Below are positions 58,723 through 64,000 of a stretch of DNA of 64,000 bases, piece by piece. A model generated the notes under the pieces. It did not search any database. It saw nothing but the letters and a program-made list of their open reading frames with translations, and was not told the DNA's origin. Source of the DNA: Marinicrinis sediminis (GTDB lineage: Bacteria; Bacillota; Bacilli; Paenibacillales; KCTC-33676); assembly GCF_042685085.1 (NCBI RefSeq), contig NZ_JBHUMM010000001.1:186001-250000 (forward strand), read 5' to 3'. Position 1 is the stretch's first letter, and every line of letters begins with the position of its first letter. The position numbers and the translations under genes are program-made.

Positions 58723-59367
58723 ATGTCTCTACCGAATATTCCGAACATCACACCGAGCATTTCGGTCACTGTCGGTCAAACTGTCCCGTTGCTGTTAAGC
58801 AGCATTGCACTGGAAGAACTGGCTTTGGGCCATATATTGAATGCGGAAGCGGAGAAATTGCAATTTGTACTGGGGACGCTTACCCCGACCACTTCTGTGC
58901 TGGCTGATCCGAATATTACCTTCGATAGTTTGCTTGCGGTAAATGCCAGTGTGCGCAGAACAATCCAGAACGTCATCAAGAAAGAAATGCTGCTTCAGTT
59001 CAAATTTGAAAATGTGCTGGATCTCATCCAGGATGTCTTCTCGACCGGAGGAACCCTCTCCATCTCTGTTCCAATCTCTACAATTACTGGCCCAGCATGT
59101 GGCCTGCCGATTCCGATCTCTGGCACGCTACTCTCGCCAATCGGAACCCCAATCGGGGGTGCGACGGTCGATCTGGCTGTTGCAGAGGAGACCGGAACCG
59201 CAAATGTCATTTCACTGGATACCGTCGTCGTCACCGACCCGATTACAGGTGCCTTTGTCGCCAACGTCTCAGTCGGAGGGGTGGGTACCGTCACCATCTC
59301 GGCGACTAGCACGTTATTAGGTCTGCCGATCACCACCTCCATCGTACTCAATGTCAATTGTCCGTAA
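58723..59367 (+). CDS. Spore/surface-type protein: helical N-domain plus Ig-like C-domain
   Basis: This 214-aa protein has no signal peptide. The N-terminal half (LPNIPNITPSISVTVGQTVPLL) leads into SIALEELALGHILNAEAEKLQ and NASVRRTIQNVIKKEMLLQFKFENVLDL. This helical pattern is, from memory, found before or after collagen-like or Ig-like parts in exosporium-type proteins of Bacillus and Paenibacillus. The ExxxLxHxxNAExEK layout also recalls a ferritin-like helix. The C-terminal half is beta-rich and Thr/Val/Gly-rich (GTPIGGATVDLAV, GAFVANVSVGGVGTVTISAT), like carboxypeptidase-regulatory or Ig-like domains, and ends in a single Cys. ATG 58723 follows AGGAGGG. Confidence 0.8.
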   Translation: MSLPNIPNITPSISVTVGQTVPLLLSSIALEELALGHILNAEAEKLQFVLGTLTPTTSVLADPNITFDSLLAVNASVRRTIQNVIKKEMLLQFKFENVLDLIQDVFSTGGTLSISVPISTITGPACGLPIPISGTLLSPIGTPIGGATVDLAVAEETGTANVISLDTVVVTDPITGAFVANVSVGGVGTVTISATSTLLGLPITTSIVLNVNCP

Positions 59368-59395
59368 GGTGAACATCAGACCGCAACAAAAACTG

Positions 59396-59482
59396 AAAAA
59401 GCTGCCGTTTCCTGAACAGCCGCACCGTATGTCAGACGAGAGGTCTCACATTTGGGGCTGTTCAGTCTTGCGGCAGCTTTTT
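59396..59482. terminator. Long bidirectional terminator between convergent genes
   Basis: AAAAAGCTGCCG (59396-59407) pairs with CGGCAGCTTTTT (59471-59482). Inside, CTGAACAGCC pairs with GGCTGTTCAG. T-runs are present in both directions, so it serves both the surface-protein gene and the Ca-ATPase gene. Confidence 0.85.
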
Positions 59483-59519
59483 GCCAAGCGATCAAGCAAC
59501 AGCCTGGCCTTGTTTTTCG

Positions 59520-62291
59520 TTAACCAGCGTACTTGATCCGGCGTTTTTTCTTCGGGGCGCCGCGCAGCACACTGCCCGCACCCATAAAGAATGTAGGTAT
59601 ACCAGCGAAGACGAAGACCAGTGCCCATTCTCTCAAGCCCAGATCAACCGTTTTGAAGACGGGCTGGAGTGGATCGAGATAAAGGACAGCCAGCAGCAGC
59701 ACAACCGAAGACAACACCGCTGCCACCAGATACTTGTTCTCAAACAGATTGCGATGAAAGATCGATCGTGAGCTTCTGCAGTCAAACACATGAATCAGCT
59801 GCGCCATCACCAAGGTTGCAAAGGCAACGGTCTGTGCTTTCATCAAATGCGCCGCATCATTCGGATTCTCCTGAAGCACGAGCCAGAAGGCGGCCAGTGT
59901 ACAGATCCCGATCAAGATGCCGCGACTGATAATCTTCCATCCCAGCCTGCGGGCGAAGATGTTCTCTCTGGCTGGCCTCGGCTTCTGTTCCATCAGATCA
60001 CTCTCGGAGGAATCTACCCCGAGCGCCATCGCGGGCAGTCCATCTGTCACGAGATTCACCCACAGGATCATGATTGGCACGAGCGGCAACGGCATGCCGA
60101 GCATCATGGCGATAAACATGACCAGTATTTCTCCGACATTGGAGGCAAGCAAGTAACGGATAAACTTGCGAATATTTTCATAGATCCCTCGGCCTTCCTC
60201 AATGGCGGCCACGATGGTAGCGAAATTGTCATCACTCAATATGAGAGAGGAAGCTTCCTTGGACACATCTGTTCCCGTGATGCCCATGGCGATCCCGATG
60301 TCGGAGGCCTTGATGGCCGGTGCATCGTTGACCCCGTCACCGGTCATCGCCACGATGTGGCCTTTCTTTTGCAACGCCTTAACGATGCGCAGTTTATGCT
60401 CCGGGGATACGCGGGCATAGACATAGACGTCCTCCACTACCCGATCCAGTTGCTCTTCATTCATCATGGACAGCTGTTTTCCGTCCATCACCTTGCCATC
60501 GCGAGGAATCATGCCGAGCTGTCCCGCAATGGCTTCAGCGGTCGTTCGATGATCACCGGTAATCATGACCGTTTTGATGCCAGCCCGTTTACAAGTACCG
60601 ATCGCGGACCGCACTTCCTTGCGTGGCGGGTCAATCATGCCCGTCAACCCGATGAACACCAGTCCCTGTTCAGCGGCCGACTCGGATTCCAGCTGCTCAC
60701 TGCTCTTCACATCCCGATAGGCAAGCCCGAGCACTCTGAGCGCTGAGCGGGCCATCGCTTCATTGGCTGCCAGCACCTTTTGCTTCATCGTACTGGTCAG
60801 GGGCATGATCTTGCCTTCCCACATCATATATTGGCATTGATCCAGCATGACATCCGGTGCTCCTTTGGCGAAGACCAGCCTGCCTCCCTGATGCTGACAG
60901 ACCACGGACATCCGCTTGCGATCTGAATCGAAGGGGAATTCACGAAGTCGCTCATACAGACCTGTGGTACTCGATCTGGTCATCCCTGCTTTTGCAGCCA
61001 GCACAATCAGGGCCCCTTCGGTGGGGTCTCCCTTCACCTGCCATTCCGATTCAAGCTGTTTCTTTTGTTTTTTGCGCTTCGTTTCCGGGAATAGCTCCAC
61101 CAGCTCCGCATTGTTGCACAGTACAGAAGCCTGCATCAATCTGCGCAGCGTCTGATCTCCCCGCAGGTCCACCGGCTTCCCTTCCGTCTGAATGCTCCCG
61201 TGCGGTCGATACCCTTCTCCGCTTACTTCCATGACCTTTCCTTCTGCCCACAAATGGGTCACGGTCATTTTATTTTGCGTCAGTGTGCCGGTCTTGTCAG
61301 AGCAAATGACGGAGGCACAGCCCAGCGTTTCAACGCTCGGAAGCTTACGCACGATGGCTTTGCGCTTGATCATACGCTGCACCCCGAGAGCCAGTGCAAC
61401 CGTCACGATAGCCGGCAGTCCTTCCGGAATGGCCGCCACCGCCAAACTGACACCCGCCAGAAACATGCCATACATTGGCTGACCGTGCAAAATACCGGCC
61501 ACGACCACCATCATCGTCAGCCCGATCGAAATGAGGATCAGCAGCTTGCCTAATTGCTCCAGGCGATGCTGCAACGGAGTTTGCATTTCCTCGGTGTGCT
61601 GGATCAGATCGGCAATCTTCCCCATCTGCGTATCCATACCTGTTGCCACCACGACCGCTTTGCCCGTTCCGCGCGAGATCAGCGTTCCCATAAAGGCCAT
61701 ATTGCTTTGGTCGCCGAGCGGGGCATCGCGGTCTGCAATTGGCTCACACTGCTTCTGAACCGGGACGGATTCCCCCGTCAGCGCAGACTCTTCCGCATAG
61801 AAGCCATTTGCCTCGAACAGCCTGGCATCTGCGGGAACGCGATCCCCGCTCTCCATCCAGATAATATCGCCGGCCACGAGTTCGGAAGCGGGGATATCCA
61901 CCATCTTGCCGTCCCGCATTACCCGCGCCTTCGGAGCGGAAAGCTCCTTCAAGGCACGCAGGGATTTCTCCGCCCGAAATTCCTGCATAAAACCCAGGAT
62001 GCCATTGACGAGAATGATTGCAATGATGGTGATCGCATCCAGATATTCTCCGAGCAAACCGGAGATGAGCGTAGCGCCAAGCAAAACGAGCACCATGAAA
62101 TCCTTAAACTGACCGAGCAGGAGTGTAATCGGGGATACCTTGCTGGCTTCCAGCAACACATTGGGGCCGTTCTCGTCCAGGCGTTTCTGTGCCTCTGCCA
62201 CGGACAATCCCTGGCTCTGCCGGACATGCAGCTGCTTCATCACTTGCAGTGTCGGCTCCATGAACCAGCGGCTCTCACTCTTGTCATTCAT
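59520..62291 (-). CDS. Calcium-transporting P-type ATPase (PMR1/SERCA type, YloB-like)
   Basis: This 923-aa cation pump has the full P2A layout: an N-terminal actuator part (LVAGDIIWMESGDRVPADARLFE and ALTGESVPV), the M4 motif AIPEGLPAIVTVALALG, the phosphorylation site CSDKTGTLTQNKM, KGAPDVML, the hinge MTGDGVNDAPAIKASDIGIAMG, and about ten membrane helices. M4 PEGLP and M6 NLVTDGLPAMALGVD residues fit calcium rather than Na/K transport. ATG 62291 follows GGGAGGGAGAAG; the longer frame to 62456 is spurious. It is divergent from rqcH, and corresponds to yloB in the same place in Bacillus. Confidence 0.93.
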   Translation of the reverse strand: MNDKSESRWFMEPTLQVMKQLHVRQSQGLSVAEAQKRLDENGPNVLLEASKVSPITLLLGQFKDFMVLVLLGATLISGLLGEYLDAITIIAIILVNGILGFMQEFRAEKSLRALKELSAPKARVMRDGKMVDIPASELVAGDIIWMESGDRVPADARLFEANGFYAEESALTGESVPVQKQCEPIADRDAPLGDQSNMAFMGTLISRGTGKAVVVATGMDTQMGKIADLIQHTEEMQTPLQHRLEQLGKLLILISIGLTMMVVVAGILHGQPMYGMFLAGVSLAVAAIPEGLPAIVTVALALGVQRMIKRKAIVRKLPSVETLGCASVICSDKTGTLTQNKMTVTHLWAEGKVMEVSGEGYRPHGSIQTEGKPVDLRGDQTLRRLMQASVLCNNAELVELFPETKRKKQKKQLESEWQVKGDPTEGALIVLAAKAGMTRSSTTGLYERLREFPFDSDRKRMSVVCQHQGGRLVFAKGAPDVMLDQCQYMMWEGKIMPLTSTMKQKVLAANEAMARSALRVLGLAYRDVKSSEQLESESAAEQGLVFIGLTGMIDPPRKEVRSAIGTCKRAGIKTVMITGDHRTTAEAIAGQLGMIPRDGKVMDGKQLSMMNEEQLDRVVEDVYVYARVSPEHKLRIVKALQKKGHIVAMTGDGVNDAPAIKASDIGIAMGITGTDVSKEASSLILSDDNFATIVAAIEEGRGIYENIRKFIRYLLASNVGEILVMFIAMMLGMPLPLVPIMILWVNLVTDGLPAMALGVDSSESDLMEQKPRPARENIFARRLGWKIISRGILIGICTLAAFWLVLQENPNDAAHLMKAQTVAFATLVMAQLIHVFDCRSSRSIFHRNLFENKYLVAAVLSSVVLLLAVLYLDPLQPVFKTVDLGLREWALVFVFAGIPTFFMGAGSVLRGAPKKKRRIKYAG

Positions 62292-62510
62292 TCGCTTCTC
62301 CCTCCCATAACTTCTACTAGGACAAATGTATTCAGACAAGCTGGAAAATATCCCATCTTTACGGACAGACTGTATTTTCTTTTCTTCGTTATTTATGGCA
62401 TCATAATGAAAGGACATCTCCATAAAAACGCAGACTTCTGCACGCATCGCGTGCACACGGTACGAGGTGTAGCTAAATTCGCAACAGAGAGAAAAGAGGA
62501 GAGCGAGACC

Positions 62511-64000
62511 ATGGCGATAGATGGACTCTTTTTATACAGTTTGGCTCAAGAGCTGCAAGCCTGTGTAGGCGGCCGCATCAACAAAATTCATCAGCCCGCG
62601 GAACGAGATCTGATTCTGCAAATCCGTGCCCAGGGACGCAACATGAAGCTGCTCATATCAGCGAATCCGACTTATCCCCGCATTCATCTGACCGAAAAAA
62701 CCTATCAGAATCCGGCAGAGGCGCCTATGTTCTGTATGCTCATGCGCAAGCATCTGGAAAACGGGATCATCGAACGAATCGAGCAACCGGATCTGGAGCG
62801 TGTGCTGCACCTGCATGTTCGTCACCGGGATGAGCTGGGTGACCTCACCCAAAAGCTGATCATTATCGAACTGATGGGCCGACACAGCAATACCATCCTG
62901 GTCGATACGAAATCCAATACGATCATCGACAGCATTCATCATGTAACCCCGGCGCTCAGCTCCTACCGGATTGTGCTGCCGGGGCAGGCCTATATCGAAC
63001 CACCGAAACAGGACAAGCACCACACCTTGCAGAGCTCCCGCAAGGACATGCAGGAGGCCGTCATCCAGCTCATTCATCAGCACCCCCACGAGGACGATAT
63101 GCCGATCTGGAAATGGATACTCGAACAGTGGAAAGGGTTCAGCCCGCTCTCAGCCAAAGAGTTAGTTGCGCGTGCCGGTTTGACGGTGTCGTTCACGCTC
63201 AACCAGCTGTCCATCCGACAGGCAGATGCACTCGCTGAAGCGTTCGAATCGATGCTTCGTCCCATTCTGATTCAGGACATCCAGCCCAATTTGAGTCTGG
63301 ACAGTGAGCAGGACAAATGGTCCTTCTATGTACTCCCTTTACAACAATTCACCGGAGAGCAGACGCACTACGAGACCATCAGTGAACTGCTCGAAGCTTA
63401 CTATGGGGACAAAGCGGAAGAGGATGCCATCAAGCAAAAGACGGGGAATTTGAAAAAGTGGCTGCAAAATGAACGAACCAAAAATGAAAAGAAAATAAAA
63501 AAGCTGCAAAAAACGTTGCAAGAGGCCGATCAGGCGGAGCAATTTCGCATATACGGAGAACTGCTTACCGCCTCGCTGCATGCGGTCAAGCGGGGCGCAT
63601 CCTCGATCTCAGTCATCAATTATTATGATGAAGAGCAGGCATTCATCGAGATCCCGCTCGATCCAACCTTGAGTCCCTCGGACAACGCCCAGCGTTATTT
63701 TAAAAAATACAACAAGGCGAAAAACAGTGTGAAAGTAGTCGAGGAGCAGTTGCAGCAAACCCGCGAGGAAATCACCTACATGGACAACCTGATCCATCAG
63801 CTCGATCATGCCCAGTTATCTGATGTGATAGAAATCCGGGAGGAACTGGTAGAGCAAGGTTATTTGAGAGAACGCAGTCGCAACCGAGACAAAGGACGCA
63901 AGAAAAAAGGCAAATCCGTGCCGCAGCTGCTCTGCTACACGTCCAGCGAACAAATTCCGATCTATGTTGGTAAAAACAACACGCAAAACGATTATGTCAC
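62511..64000 (+). CDS. rqcH: Ribosome quality control protein RqcH (NFACT), 3' end outside window
   Basis: The first 496 residues are present and the frame runs off the right edge. RqcH binds stalled 50S-peptidyl-tRNA and recruits tRNA-Ala for alanine tailing of incomplete proteins. The NFACT-N part opens MAIDGLFLYSLAQELQACVGG, with GRINKIHQPAERDLIL and MLMRKHLENGII; NTIIDSIHHVTP follows. A long coiled-coil region lies near 315-440 (KKWLQNERTKNEKKIKKLQK). The last visible residues, PIYVGKNNTQNDYVT, begin the NFACT-R domain. ATG follows GAGGAGAGCGAGACC. It corresponds to yloA (fbpA-like) of Bacillus. Confidence 0.93.
   Translation, partial: MAIDGLFLYSLAQELQACVGGRINKIHQPAERDLILQIRAQGRNMKLLISANPTYPRIHLTEKTYQNPAEAPMFCMLMRKHLENGIIERIEQPDLERVLHLHVRHRDELGDLTQKLIIIELMGRHSNTILVDTKSNTIIDSIHHVTPALSSYRIVLPGQAYIEPPKQDKHHTLQSSRKDMQEAVIQLIHQHPHEDDMPIWKWILEQWKGFSPLSAKELVARAGLTVSFTLNQLSIRQADALAEAFESMLRPILIQDIQPNLSLDSEQDKWSFYVLPLQQFTGEQTHYETISELLEAYYGDKAEEDAIKQKTGNLKKWLQNERTKNEKKIKKLQKTLQEADQAEQFRIYGELLTASLHAVKRGASSISVINYYDEEQAFIEIPLDPTLSPSDNAQRYFKKYNKAKNSVKVVEEQLQQTREEITYMDNLIHQLDHAQLSDVIEIREELVEQGYLRERSRNRDKGRKKKGKSVPQLLCYTSSEQIPIYVGKNNTQNDYV

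Noticed and set aside
59790..60746. Plus-strand frame of 318 aa opposite the Ca-ATPase
   Set aside because: It is opposite the catalytic and membrane parts of a complete P-type ATPase.

Overview
The window looks like chromosome from an endospore-forming Bacillota of the Paenibacillus type. It carries spoVM and a SpoVIF-like gene, and the gene order rqcH / Ca-ATPase / yitJ / yicC / remA / gmk / rpoZ / coaBC / priA / def / fmt / rsmB / rlmN / prpC / prkC / rsgA / rpe / spoVM / rpmB / yloU / fakA / degV / recG closely follows the Bacillus subtilis ylo region. Almost every gene is on the minus strand. No tRNA, rRNA, CRISPR array or transposase was seen. Both ends cut genes: a histidine kinase at the left and rqcH at the right.

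Left part (0-4.7 kb): the end of a sensor kinase; a LexA-controlled Y-family polymerase with a YolD-like partner; two unrecognised minus-strand genes, one Gly/Pro-rich; and a VOC-fold protein next to short AT-rich tandem repeats.

Accessory part (4.7-28.6 kb): two large paralogous NRPS genes flank a block of sugar genes. NRPS1 (2629 aa) reads half-condensation, adenylation interrupted by a methyltransferase, carrier, condensation, adenylation, carrier, and a C-terminal cysteine-enzyme-like domain. NRPS2 (1696 aa) reads half-condensation, interrupted adenylation with methyltransferase, carrier, cysteine-enzyme-like domain, coiled region, and a concanavalin-like beta domain. Neither has a thioesterase or reductase. 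Pocket residues read by eye suggest Cys for both interrupted A domains and Gly for the second A domain of NRPS1. The C-terminal domains resemble the BtrH_N / papain-like class, so acyl transfer to an unknown acceptor is a plausible release route. This pair is the best candidate for an undescribed system. Between them lie a nitroreductase with its own operator, a LacI regulator, a fructokinase-sucrose phosphorylase operon behind a 36-bp palindrome, an orphan plus-strand ORF, and a GntR / oligo-1,6-glucosidase / IlvD-Edd dehydratase operon with two GntR-type operators.

Defence island (29.4-33.4 kb): a visibly AT-richer block holds an EcoRII-like restriction enzyme, a Vsr repair nuclease and a 5-methylcytosine methyltransferase. 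The methyltransferase has an N-terminal helix-turn-helix, and a 16-bp-arm palindrome covers its predicted start of transcription. Next to it is a small divergent XRE-regulator locus.

Core part (33.4-64 kb): a GNAT acetyltransferase, a SpoVIF-like gene whose ribosome site sits inside the recG terminator, then recombination, fatty-acid kinase, translation, Ser/Thr-kinase signalling, replication restart, CoA, nucleotide and methionine genes. Near the right end are dapF, a spore- or surface-type plus-strand protein, a Ca-type P-ATPase, and the start of rqcH.
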